A DNA stretch of 64,000 bases, taken from positions 22,769 through 86,768 of the forward strand of contig JAUTCS010000074.1 in assembly GCA_030673825.1 (NCBI GenBank), read 5' to 3'. Shown here piece by piece: positions 45,928-53,586 of the stretch. The number at the start of each line of letters is the position of its first letter. Position 1 is the stretch's first letter. The translations under genes and the position numbers were made by a program. Under the pieces are notes generated by a model. The model was not told the DNA's origin. It made no database searches and saw only the letters and a list, made by a program, of their open reading frames with translations. This DNA comes from Verrucomicrobiota bacterium JB024 (GTDB taxonomy: Bacteria; Verrucomicrobiota; Verrucomicrobiia; Opitutales; Cerasicoccaceae).

Positions 45928-46603
45928 CTAGGGGGCTCGCGTTTTTTGTGCGAAGGCTTGCGGGGTTTGGTTTTTCAATGAGCTGTGCGGTCGGACATGA
46001 TTATAGTCTTCCCTCCAGCGCTCGATGCAGTGGCGGGCATGGTCGATATTGTGCCACCAGTGTTCGTTGAGGCACTCGGGTTTGCCCCGCAGTTCGATGA
46101 TGCGGTCCAGTACACGGGTGACGTATTGGCCACTGATCGAGGAGGCAACCTCCATCCAGAGGGCCTCCCGGGTGTAGTCGTCGACCACGGTTGAGGATGC
46201 GCAGCTTGCGGCCCGAGGCCGTACTGTCGTGCATAAAGTCCATGCTCCAGCGTTGGTTGGCTCCACTGCTGGGCAACAGCTCAAAGCTGCGTTTGGAGCG
46301 AGCACGTTTACGGCGGCGTTTCCTCACTTGCAGTCCCTCCTCACGATAGATCCGGTAAATACGTTTGTGATTATCCATGTGTCCGTCGCGTTGCAGCAGC
46401 ATCAGCAGCTGCCGGTAGCCCCAGCGCTTACGCTCCTGGGCCTTTTGGCGGATCGCTGTGCGCAGCGGGGCATCATCGCCACGACAGGATTGGTAGCGGT
46501 AGCTGCTACGTGAGATTCCGATTAGCCCGCAGGCACGGGTTACGCCGACTTCATAGTCGCTTTGCAGATAATCTGCCACAACCCGTTTGGCTGCAGGCTT
46601 CAC
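45928..46603 (-). pseudogene. IS3-family transposase orfB, frameshifted and deleted
   Basis: The 5' part reads LIGISRSSYRYQ, RRKRARSKRSFELLP and WSMDFMHDSTASGRKLRIL with the first catalytic Asp. An extra base near 46191 then shifts the frame; the other frame continues VVDDYTREALWMEVASS to ELRGKPE. Next to that comes CLNEHWWHNIDHARHCIERW, whereas intact relatives have about 45 residues in between with the second catalytic Asp and the Glu. The enzyme must be inactive. Confidence 0.85.
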
Positions 46604-46869
46604 CAGTTTTTTGAGTTGATGTCCTTGAGCATGACGATGTCCAGCGCCTGATCGGCCACCAGGCCCTTCAAACGCTCGTTCTCCTTCTCAAGCTCCTTGA
46701 GACGCTTCAGTTCGTTGACCTGCATCCCGCCGTAAGCACCCTTCCAGCGGTAGTACGTCCCCTGCGAGATGCTGTGCTGACGAAGCAGGTCCGCCACCGG
46801 CATACCCGATTCGGCATCCTTTAATATTCGGATGATCTCTTCTTCGCTGTGATGTTTTCTTTTTGACAT
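46600..46869 (-). CDS. IS3-family transposase orfA
   Basis: An 89-residue OrfA: KHHSEEEIIRILKDAESGMPVADLLRQHSISQGTYYRWKGAYGG is the HTH_8 DNA-binding part, followed by a leucine-zipper-like region ELKRLKELEKENERLKGLVAD and DIVMLKDINSKNW. It overlaps orfB by 4 bp, the place where programmed frameshifting or coupling would make OrfAB. Intact itself, but its partner is defective. Confidence 0.9.
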   Translation of the reverse strand: MSKRKHHSEEEIIRILKDAESGMPVADLLRQHSISQGTYYRWKGAYGGMQVNELKRLKELEKENERLKGLVADQALDIVMLKDINSKNW

Positions 46870-46999
46870 AGTTCTGTTCGGTTTAAGGCCACAGAACTCT
46901 CATTCAACAACGGACTGTTTTTGGGGAGCACGTCGAGGGTGAAACTCAGAATGCTGCCATTACCGGGGGGGGCGTAAGCTTTTGCTGGCAGCCACTTAC

Positions 47000-47035
47000 A
47001 AAAAATCCCGCGCGGTGTGCGAAACGGGATTTTTT
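47000..47035. terminator. bidirectional-looking hairpin terminator after tRNA-His
   Basis: An 11-bp perfect stem AAAAAATCCCG/CGGGATTTTTT with a 14-base loop. It lies 40 bp beyond the 3' end of tRNA-His on the minus strand, with a T-run on either strand, so it could stop transcription from both sides. Confidence 0.75.
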
Positions 47036-47067
47036 GTGGCGGGGAGGGTCGGTGCGCCCGCGACAGG

Positions 47068-47080
47068 AAAAAAATGGGGT
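47068..47080. repeat. 13-bp direct repeat at tRNA-His 3' end, candidate att site
   Basis: AAAAAAATGGGGT covers the last six bases of the tRNA gene (including CCA) and the following A-run. Identical to 45162-45174 at the far end of the mobile debris. Confidence 0.4.
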
Positions 47081-47151
47081 GGCAGACCGGATTTGAACCG
47101 GCGACCCTCGGTACCACAAACCGATGCTCTAACCAACTGAGCTACAGCCAC
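47075..47151 (-). tRNA. tRNA-His (GTG)
   Basis: Minus-strand cloverleaf: acceptor GTGGCTG/CTGCCAC, D arm GCTC-AGTTGGTTA-GAGC, anticodon stem TCGGT/ACCGA with loop TTGTGGT (anticodon GTG), T arm GCCGG-TTCAAAT-CCGGT and encoded CCA. A G at 47152 would provide the G-1 expected for tRNA-His, opposite C73. One acceptor pair (sixth) is T:T instead of Watson-Crick. Confidence 0.93.
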
Positions 47152-47330
47152 CAGAAAAGTAAGCAGCAGAACGAAACGTATCGGGGCAGGACTGTCAACC
47201 CTTTCGCGAGCAGATTTTGATTTTTTCGCAAAGGTATTCGCCGGTGAAGATCCCCCCTGCGGTTAAGGAATCGGGAGGGAAATGGTACAGCAACCGCACG
47301 GGTGGATGTATTCCCCGGCCCTGTGTGCCC

Positions 47331-47963
47331 TTACAGGCTGCGGACGACGGCCTTGGCGATGCCCTGGATAACGAGCTCGGAGACAGGGTTGAGCTCCGGG
47401 TAGTCCGGGTTTTCCGCCTTGAGGTAGGGCGGGTGATTGGGCTTTTGCATGAAACGCTTGAGCGTGGTTTCGCCGTCGATGAGGGCGGCGACGATGTCCC
47501 CGTGCTTGGGCAGGCCGGGCTCGACGATGACGATGTCGCCATCAAAAATGCCCGCGCCGATCATGCTCTCGCCCCGGACTTTCAGGGCGAAAGCGCGGCG
47601 GTTGCGGCGGACCCCGGCGGTGTCCACATCGATCTGGAGGCGGCCGATGGCCCCGCCGGTCTCCACGCCGTCGGGGTAGCCGGCGGCGATATGGCCGTAA
47701 ATGGGGATGTCAATGACCTCCGCGGAGCCCTCGGGGGGCGTCTCGCCGTCATCGTAGGTGACACGGAAGGCCCGGGCCTGGCCGGCGACGCGGCTGATGT
47801 AGCCCTTACGCTCCAGGGCGCGCAGGTGGCCCATGACGGCGTTGGTGCTGCGGAAGCCGAAGTGGGTCTGGATTTCGCGGATGCTGGGCCAGAAGTTTTC
47901 CTGCCGGAAGTGCAGCTGGATGAACCCAAGGATCTCGTGCTGGCGGGTGGTAAGGTCTTTCAT
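47331..47963 (-). CDS. lexA: LexA SOS repressor
   Basis: A 210-residue repressor. N-terminal winged helix: LTTRQHEILGFIQLHFRQENFWPSIREIQTHFGFRSTNAVMGHLRALERKGYI. The C-terminal S24 peptidase has the self-cleavage site Ala94-Gly95 (GHIAAGYP), nucleophile Ser133 (GESMIGAGIFDGD) and general-base Lys169 (ETTLKRF). It represses DNA-damage genes and is cleaved with RecA filaments. A palindrome just upstream (47979-47994) may be its own operator. Length is normal for the family. Confidence 0.96.
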   Translation of the reverse strand: MKDLTTRQHEILGFIQLHFRQENFWPSIREIQTHFGFRSTNAVMGHLRALERKGYISRVAGQARAFRVTYDDGETPPEGSAEVIDIPIYGHIAAGYPDGVETGGAIGRLQIDVDTAGVRRNRRAFALKVRGESMIGAGIFDGDIVIVEPGLPKHGDIVAALIDGETTLKRFMQKPNHPPYLKAENPDYPELNPVSELVIQGIAKAVVRSL

Positions 47964-47978
47964 GGCGAGGCGCGGGAG

Positions 47979-47994
47979 ATGTACATATGTATAT
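47979..47994. promoter_or_regulatory. candidate LexA/SOS box
   Basis: ATGTACATATGTATAT contains the perfect palindrome TACATATGTA, 16 bp upstream of the lexA start. A related sequence, ACTATATGTAGT, lies at 48084-48095 upstream of nrdD. LexA motifs of this phylum are variable, so the identity is a guess from position and symmetry. Confidence 0.4.
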
Positions 47995-48196
47995 TGAAAA
48001 TGTGTTCAGTGTCAAGGCCGCTTTCGTCGCCGAAAAGTGATTTTTCTACCCGCGCTCAGATGTGCTTCTAGATGGCTCATGTTACTATATGTAGTGGATT
48101 TTTCAACAAATGGCACTAATCCTAGTGTTGTTGCTTGAGGTTCACCCCGATCCTCTTTTCACCCGCCCCGCGAACTCTCAATCCTTTGGAAGACCT

Positions 48197-50434
48197 ATGG
48201 TTACGGCCTTGAACGGCGAATTGCCTCTCGAACACACTGACGAACGCGGCGCGATCCGCGCCTATCTGAGCGCCCACACGCCACTGATCAAAAAGGTCCG
48301 CAAGCGCGACGGGCGCACGGTGGCCTTTGACACTTCGCGCATCCACCGCGCCATCGCCAAGGCCGGGGAGGCCACCGGCGAGTATGGGGAGGAGCAGGCA
48401 CTCGGGCTGGCGTTCCGGGTGGTGGAGCAGTGCCAGGAGGCGGTCGGGACGGACTGCCCCTCGGTGGAGGCGATCCAGGATGTGTGCGAGGATGTGCTGC
48501 TGCGCTCGCCGTATCGCAAGACGGCCAAGGCGTTTATCATTTACCGCGATCAGCAGGCGCGCCGCCGCGAGATCCAGCACAAGGCCCGCACGGAGATCGT
48601 CCGCCAGTACCTCGACAAGCTCGATTGGGAGGTGCGCGAAAACTCCAACATGGCCTTTTCCCTCCAGGGGCTGAACAACTACATCTCCTCCGGCGTGAGC
48701 AAGACCTTCTGGATGAAGGAGGTGTACACCCCGCAGATCGAGCAGGCGCACGAGACGGGCGAGTTTCACATCCACGACACGAACCTGATCAGTGTGTACT
48801 GCGTGGGGTGGGACCTGTACCAACTGCTGCGGGAGGGCTTCCGCGGCGTGCCGGGGAAGGTGGAGTCGTCCCCGGCGCGGCACCTGCGCAGCGCCCTCGG
48901 GCAGGTGGTCAACTTTTTCTACACGCTCCAGGGCGAGGCCGCCGGGGCGCAGGCGTTCAGCAACTTCGACACCCTGCTGGCGCCCTTCATCCGCTACGAC
49001 GGGCTCGGCTATGCGGAGGTGCGCCAGATAGTGCAGGAGTTTGTCTTTAATGTAAACGTGCCCACGCGGGTGGGGTTCCAGTCGCCGTCCACGAACATCA
49101 CACTGGACCTCAACTGCCCGTCGCACAACCGGGACCAGCCGGTAGTGCGCGGTGGGGAGTTCATGGCCGAGAAGTACGGGGACTTCCAGGCGGAGATGGA
49201 CCTGTTTAACCGGGCCTTCTTCGACGTGATGAGCGCGGGCGACGCCAACGGGCGCATCTTTACTTTTCCCATCCCCACGATCAACCTGACTCGGGACTTC
49301 GACTGGGAGAACCCGAACCTCGACGGGCTCTGGGAGATGACCGGCAAGTACGGCATCCCGTACTTTTCGAACTTCATCAACTCGGACATGAGCCCCGACG
49401 ACGCCCGCTCGATGTGCTGCCGCCTGCGCATCGACAACACCCAGCTGGAGAAGCGCGGCGGGGGGCTCTTCGGGGCGCACCCGCTGACGGGGAGCGTCGG
49501 CGTCGTTACCATTAACATGCCGCGCCTCGGGCTCGTCTCGAAGTCGAAAAAGGACTTCCTGCGCCGCCTGGGCAAGCTGATGGACCTGGCCCGCGACTCG
49601 CTCGAAACCAAGCGCAAGCTGCTGGAGGAGCTGACCGCCTCGGGCCTGTACCCGTACACGAAGCACTACCTGCGCGACATGAAGGAGCGCTTCGGGGTTT
49701 TCTGGAAAAACCACTTTAGCACGATCGGGCTCAACGGCATGAACGAGGCCTGCATCAACCTCTTCGGCAAGGACATCGGCTCGGACGACGGGCGGGCCTT
49801 CGCCGCCGGAGTGCTGGACACCATGCGCGAGCGGCTGGTCAAGTACCAGCAGGAGACAGGCAACAACTATAATCTCGAAGCCTCGCCCGCCGAGGGTACG
49901 TCCATGCGCCTGGCCTTGAAGGACCGGGCGCTCTTCCCGCACGCCGTGGTGGCCAATCCGCAGGAGGTCGAGCGTGGGGCGCAGCCGTACTACTCCAACA
50001 GCACGCAACTGCCGGTCAACTACACGGACGATCCCTTCGAGGTGCTCGATCTGCAGGAGGAGACGCAGGCCAAGTACACCGGCGGGACGGTCATCCACCT
50101 GTTTCTCGGGGAGCGGGTGAGCGACCTGCGCACGGTGCGCGATTTCGTGCGCCGCGTGGCGGAGAACTACACCATCCCGTATTTCTCGCTGACGCCGACC
50201 TTTTCCATCTGCCCGGTCCACGGCTACCTCGCCGGGGAGCACCACAAGTGCCCCCACTGCGGCGAGGAAACCGAGATCTACTCGCGCATCGTGGGCTACC
50301 TGCGCCCCGTCTCCCAGTGGAACGACGGCAAGCAGTCCGAGTTCACCAAGCGCAAAAGCCTGCGCATCGACACTTCCGGTAGCAAGCGTCCGCGTCCCCA
50401 GCGTAGCGAGCAGGTCTTTTTACCGGTGGAGTAG
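48197..50434 (+). CDS. nrdD: anaerobic ribonucleoside-triphosphate reductase
   Basis: A 745-residue class III ribonucleotide reductase. Residues about 30-125 are an ATP-cone (VRKRDGRTVAFDTSRIHRAIAKAGEATGE). The barrel follows with FHIHDTNLISVYCVGWDLYQLL, and the C terminus has the zinc site CPVHGYLAGEHHKCPHCGEE and the glycyl-radical motif RIVGYLRPVSQWN with Gly700. It makes deoxyribonucleotides without oxygen, using formate or thioredoxin-type reductant. ATG 48197 follows a GGAAG site; the frame extends 87 bp upstream without homology. The activase nrdG follows after a 428-bp gap containing a repeat. Confidence 0.95.
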   Translation: MVTALNGELPLEHTDERGAIRAYLSAHTPLIKKVRKRDGRTVAFDTSRIHRAIAKAGEATGEYGEEQALGLAFRVVEQCQEAVGTDCPSVEAIQDVCEDVLLRSPYRKTAKAFIIYRDQQARRREIQHKARTEIVRQYLDKLDWEVRENSNMAFSLQGLNNYISSGVSKTFWMKEVYTPQIEQAHETGEFHIHDTNLISVYCVGWDLYQLLREGFRGVPGKVESSPARHLRSALGQVVNFFYTLQGEAAGAQAFSNFDTLLAPFIRYDGLGYAEVRQIVQEFVFNVNVPTRVGFQSPSTNITLDLNCPSHNRDQPVVRGGEFMAEKYGDFQAEMDLFNRAFFDVMSAGDANGRIFTFPIPTINLTRDFDWENPNLDGLWEMTGKYGIPYFSNFINSDMSPDDARSMCCRLRIDNTQLEKRGGGLFGAHPLTGSVGVVTINMPRLGLVSKSKKDFLRRLGKLMDLARDSLETKRKLLEELTASGLYPYTKHYLRDMKERFGVFWKNHFSTIGLNGMNEACINLFGKDIGSDDGRAFAAGVLDTMRERLVKYQQETGNNYNLEASPAEGTSMRLALKDRALFPHAVVANPQEVERGAQPYYSNSTQLPVNYTDDPFEVLDLQEETQAKYTGGTVIHLFLGERVSDLRTVRDFVRRVAENYTIPYFSLTPTFSICPVHGYLAGEHHKCPHCGEETEIYSRIVGYLRPVSQWNDGKQSEFTKRKSLRIDTSGSKRPRPQRSEQVFLPVE

Positions 50435-50541
50435 GGGGGGGCGGTGCGTGCCGCACGCTAAGAAGGGAGCCTGCCCGCGAAGCTTTTTTATGTTTTTATT
50501 GGACACCCTTGTTGTCTTCAACGGCAGGACTTCCTCCATGG

Positions 50542-50668
50542 GTTGTCATCCTGAGCAAGGCCGTTTGCGTCCGCGTCGAAGGATCTCCGCGTGCGGCGTG
50601 CTGGAGGGGCGCGTAAAAATACGGACCGGGAGATCCTTCGGCTCGCTACGCTCGCTCAGGATGACAAC
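50542..50668. repeat. interspersed inverted repeat A, copy 1
   Basis: Ends GTTGTCATCCTGAGC and GCTCAGGATGACAAC are exact inverted copies; the inside includes GGGAGATCCTTCG and a GGATCTCC variant. A second copy lies at 55257-55379. This looks like a short REP/MITE-type element. It sits in the nrdD-nrdG gap (50435-50862), which otherwise holds no gene. Confidence 0.8.
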
Positions 50669-50862
50669 GGAAATGTTCAGGCGACACCCGAAGATACCCC
50701 GTGGGGGCAAACCCTTCGCCCTATCGGTTAACCGTCTGGTTATCCGCTTTGGGGTGGACAAGTTAGCGGCCTTTAGTGATACTTTATAACGCAGGCGCGA
50801 GCCTGTCGGTAAATGCTCTGACATTTCCGCTTACCCTTCCCGTTGCCTAACCCAGACAAAAA

Positions 50863-51546
50863 ATGCTACTTGCCGGCCTTCAGCGCTGTTCCCTGGTCGA
50901 CTTCCCCGGGCAGACCTGCTGCACGATTTTTACCCAGGGGTGCAACCTGTGCTGCCCCTACTGCCACAACGGCGACCTGATCAGCGCCCGCTGCCGCAAC
51001 CCGGTGGACGAGATCGACTGTTGGGACCTGCTCCTGCGCCGCAAGGGCAAGGTCGGGGCCGTCACCGTGACCGGCGGCGAGCCTACCCAGCACACCGACT
51101 TGCCGGAGTTTCTGGCCACGATCAAGTCGCTGGGCTTCCTGGTCAAACTCGACACCAACGGCACGCGCCCCGGCGTCCTGCGCAAGCTTTTGCGGGAAAA
51201 CCTCGTGGACGTCGTCGCGCTCGACGTGAAGTCCCCGCTCGACCGTTACGACGAGGCCGCCGGGCGGCTCGTGCCCGCGCGCCTGCTGCGCGAGTCTATC
51301 GAACTGCTCAAATCCTGCGGCCTCCCCACGGAGTTCCGCACCACGGTCGTGCCCGCTATCCACACGGTGGAGGACATCGGCGAGATCGCACGCGAACTGG
51401 TGGGCGGCCAGGTGTACTACCTCCAGGCCTTCGACCCGAAAAACGCGCTCTCACCTGCGCTGCGCGAAACCGCCCCGCCCAGCCCGGACTTTATGCAGAG
51501 TTGCCGCGCCCGCGCCGGGGAGTGGATCGAGACCTTTGTGCGCTGA
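50863..51546 (+). CDS. nrdG: anaerobic ribonucleotide reductase activating protein
   Basis: A 227-residue radical-SAM enzyme. TQGCNLCCPYCHNGDL has the CxxxCxxC iron-sulfur motif, and AVTVTGGEPTQH binds S-adenosylmethionine. It installs the glycyl radical on NrdD. The sequence QRCSLVDFPGQTCCTIF at the start and VKLDTNGTRPGVL are typical of the NrdG2/PflA-like branch. Position after nrdD supports the assignment, though it is separated by a repeat. Confidence 0.92.
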   Translation: MLLAGLQRCSLVDFPGQTCCTIFTQGCNLCCPYCHNGDLISARCRNPVDEIDCWDLLLRRKGKVGAVTVTGGEPTQHTDLPEFLATIKSLGFLVKLDTNGTRPGVLRKLLRENLVDVVALDVKSPLDRYDEAAGRLVPARLLRESIELLKSCGLPTEFRTTVVPAIHTVEDIGEIARELVGGQVYYLQAFDPKNALSPALRETAPPSPDFMQSCRARAGEWIETFVR

Positions 51547-51601
51547 GGCTGATCAATCCGCGGGGCGTCTGATGTCGTTTCCCGCTTAACTAGAAACTCT
51601 G

Positions 51602-51674
51602 TTTAACCACGGATTTCACGGATAACACAGATGAGGCACAAATATCCGAGGCATCCGTGAAATCCGTGGTCAAA
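51602..51674. repeat. interspersed hairpin repeat B, copy 1
   Basis: Arms of 22 bases (TTTAACCACGGATTTCACGG... and its complement at the other end) pair with one mismatch around a loop of about 29 bases. A second copy is at 58788-58860. Both arms differ from copy 2 in a matched way. Located between nrdG and phaR. Confidence 0.8.
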
Positions 51675-51724
51675 CCTTGGATGCTCAAGGCCGGTCGTCG
51701 GCGCACAGAGAGAGGAAAAGCCGC

Positions 51725-52162
51725 CTACTCGCGCACGAGGGATCCGGCGACGGCGGCGTTGCGACCGGGGACGGTCAGGCGTCGGGGGGAGGGGGTGTCG
51801 CCGGGGGATTTGCGCTGGATGGCCTCGGAACGCTCGCGCAGTTCATGGAAGGAGTTGAAGGTGCCGACGAAGTACTGGGCCAGGCATTCGCGGGCGAGGC
51901 GGTCGTTGATGCGGATCATCTCGCACAGGAGCTGCCGGGGCAGGATGTCGAGCTTGGGCGCGTCGAACTCCATGATGACCTGGAGGAGGACCTTCGTGGT
52001 GATGTCCTCGCCGGTCTTGGAGTCTTCGACCTGGATGGTGTAACCCTCGGCGACCATGTCGCGGATTTCTTCAAGGGTGACGTGGCCGCTACGCGAGGTG
52101 TCGTAGAAGCGGCGGTTGGGGTAGCGGCGGATCAGGATGGTATCTATGTCGGTAACAGGCAT
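51725..52162 (-). CDS. polyhydroxyalkanoate synthesis regulator, PhaR-type
   Basis: A 145-residue protein. The N-terminal PHA accumulation regulator DNA-binding domain is clear: TILIRRYPNRRFYDTSRSGHVTLEEIRDMVAEGYTIQVEDSKTGEDITTKVLLQVIMEFD. The C-terminal half, MIRINDRLARECLAQYFVGTFNSFHELRERSEAI, resembles the PHB_acc segment. In Proteobacteria PhaR binds PHB granules and phasin promoters. Whether this organism makes PHA is not shown by the window. Confidence 0.88.
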   Translation of the reverse strand: MPVTDIDTILIRRYPNRRFYDTSRSGHVTLEEIRDMVAEGYTIQVEDSKTGEDITTKVLLQVIMEFDAPKLDILPRQLLCEMIRINDRLARECLAQYFVGTFNSFHELRERSEAIQRKSPGDTPSPRRLTVPGRNAAVAGSLVRE

Positions 52163-52220
52163 AAGCAGACGGGTTCAGCGTGGGGTTGTGTGGGGTAATG
52201 TCAATACTTACCGTGTGATA

Positions 52221-53267
52221 CTATGGGATTAGTCCCATGTCGCTGACGACGGACAGGCAGTATTCGATATTGGTAAATACAACTTCGCCCATGGTTTCGC
52301 AGCGTAAAAATTCCTTATAGCCATGATAATCGGCCAGCTCTTTGCGCAGCTGGTGAATTTTCTCCTCCTCGGAGAGGTGGTCCTCGCTCATGCAGACCTT
52401 GAGGTTGTTGAGGCGGTAGGGGGCGGTGTTGGCCCGGCGGGCGATGAGGGCGCGCTCCTCGTTCTGGTACTGGACCATGGTCTCGTAGTTGAGCAGGCCG
52501 GTGCACAGCTCGACCACGGCGAGGTTGTCCTTGAAGAACTGAGGCTGGTAGATGGTCCGTTTGCCCTCGTAGCTTTGCTGGTCGAAGTCGATGGGGCGCA
52601 CGCGGTACTGCTCGTCTTCGAAGTCCGGGGTCACGCGCACCACGTAGTTGTACGCGCGCATGTCCCCGAGCAGGCGCACGAAGCAGCGCTCGTTGAAGCG
52701 AATGAACTCCTTGGCCACGCGGACTTTATTGAGTCCTGGGCGCTTGAAGTAGTCACGGATAAAGGCGTCCCCGGGGATGCCGACGATGTGCTGCTCGATC
52801 AGGGTCTCGTTGTAAACGAGGAAGTTGATCGAGTTGGGGGAGAGGAGCTCCTCCAGCTCCAGCCCGTAGATGCGCGAGGCGTCGGCCTTTTTGACATAAA
52901 AGTAGTCCGCGTTGTCGTTGTACTGGTTGACGATGCGGATGCGGAAGGGGCAGGAGTTGCCAAACACGCAGAAGTCGATCCGGTCGATGACGAGGTGCTC
53001 CATCACGCCGGTGTTCCCGGCGGCCTTGAGGATGGCGTAGATGCGGATGAGGGCCTCGTTGATGCGCCGGAAGGTGAGCGGCTCGTAGAAGACCGTCTCC
53101 CAGAGCGTGTCCTTGCCATTACGGTCGTGCAGGGGGACGCCCTCGCGGAACTGCATCAGGTCCTTGTACTCGACAGGGAGCTCGCAGTCGCGGTTGTACT
53201 GGCGCAAATAAGAGCGGAAGTCCCGGCTGATCGGGTAATGGGGCTTTTTCCTGGAAATGACCTTCAT
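52221..53267 (-). CDS. uncharacterised protein with protein-kinase-like fold motifs
   Basis: A 348-residue cytosolic protein that I cannot assign to a named family. Its motifs follow the order of the protein-kinase-like/aminoglycoside-phosphotransferase fold: YFYVKKADA (Lys126/127 as beta-3 Lys), LELEELL (Glu139 in helix C), VYNETLIEQHIVGIPGDAF as hinge, LLGDMRAYNYVV (Asp202 and Asn207 as catalytic loop), RPIDFDQQ (Asp227 or Asp229 as metal Asp). A kinase activity is inference. The ATG at 53267 is used rather than the GTG four codons upstream. It is 59 bp from phaR on the same strand. Confidence 0.6.
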   Translation of the reverse strand: MKVISRKKPHYPISRDFRSYLRQYNRDCELPVEYKDLMQFREGVPLHDRNGKDTLWETVFYEPLTFRRINEALIRIYAILKAAGNTGVMEHLVIDRIDFCVFGNSCPFRIRIVNQYNDNADYFYVKKADASRIYGLELEELLSPNSINFLVYNETLIEQHIVGIPGDAFIRDYFKRPGLNKVRVAKEFIRFNERCFVRLLGDMRAYNYVVRVTPDFEDEQYRVRPIDFDQQSYEGKRTIYQPQFFKDNLAVVELCTGLLNYETMVQYQNEERALIARRANTAPYRLNNLKVCMSEDHLSEEEKIHQLRKELADYHGYKEFLRCETMGEVVFTNIEYCLSVVSDMGLIP

Positions 53268-53586
53268 CCGCGCACACACAACGGCAGGACTGCCGTATAA
53301 GAAAACCTACGGGCGCGTGTTGGCTGAGTCAAGGCAGGTTGCGCTCAACGCGTTTAATCCAAAAAAGAAAATGAATAATGGACAGGCGGAGGTGAAGCTC
53401 GCATAATGGCCTCCATCCGCGTTGCTGTTAGTTCGCGCGGTAGGAAAGTCGCCGGGCAATTGGCGTCCTATTTGCTTGGCTTATGCTCCGTTTCGCTGAA
53501 ACAATTTGGCGAAAATTACAGATGCTTATTGCATTATTTTTGCTGATGCAGTAAAAGCGTTGGAATAGTTTTAATAATCAAGTCAC
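53268..53586. other. intergenic region between divergent genes
   Basis: About 320 bp with promoters expected for both divergent genes. A TTTCGC/GCGAAA hairpin occurs near 53489-53512 and the last 60 bp before the CoA-transferase are AT-rich. No gene or repeat is visible. Confidence 0.4.

Larger units (their letters stand above)
45855..46904 (-). mobile_element. IS3-family insertion sequence, defective
   Basis: Imperfect terminal inverted repeats AATGAGAGTGCTGGG (45855) and, on the other strand, GAATGAGAGTTCTGTGG ending at 46904 bound the two-frame transposase. CAA on both sides (45852-45854 and 46905-46907) is a possible 3-bp target duplication. The element is about 1050 bp, shorter than the usual 1.2 kb because orfB has lost an internal piece. 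Confidence 0.75.

Noticed and set aside
48122..50257. 711-codon open frame antisense to nrdD
   Set aside because: Shadow of a GC-rich real gene; product is a low-complexity Arg/Val/Leu/His mixture with no domains, while nrdD has full catalytic motifs.
50448..50824. Short open frames on both strands over repeat A
   Set aside because: They run through the inverted repeat and change with its copies; not protein-coding.
52323..53300. 325-codon plus-strand open frame opposite the kinase-like gene
   Set aside because: Valine/aspartate-rich shadow; the minus strand has consistent fold motifs.
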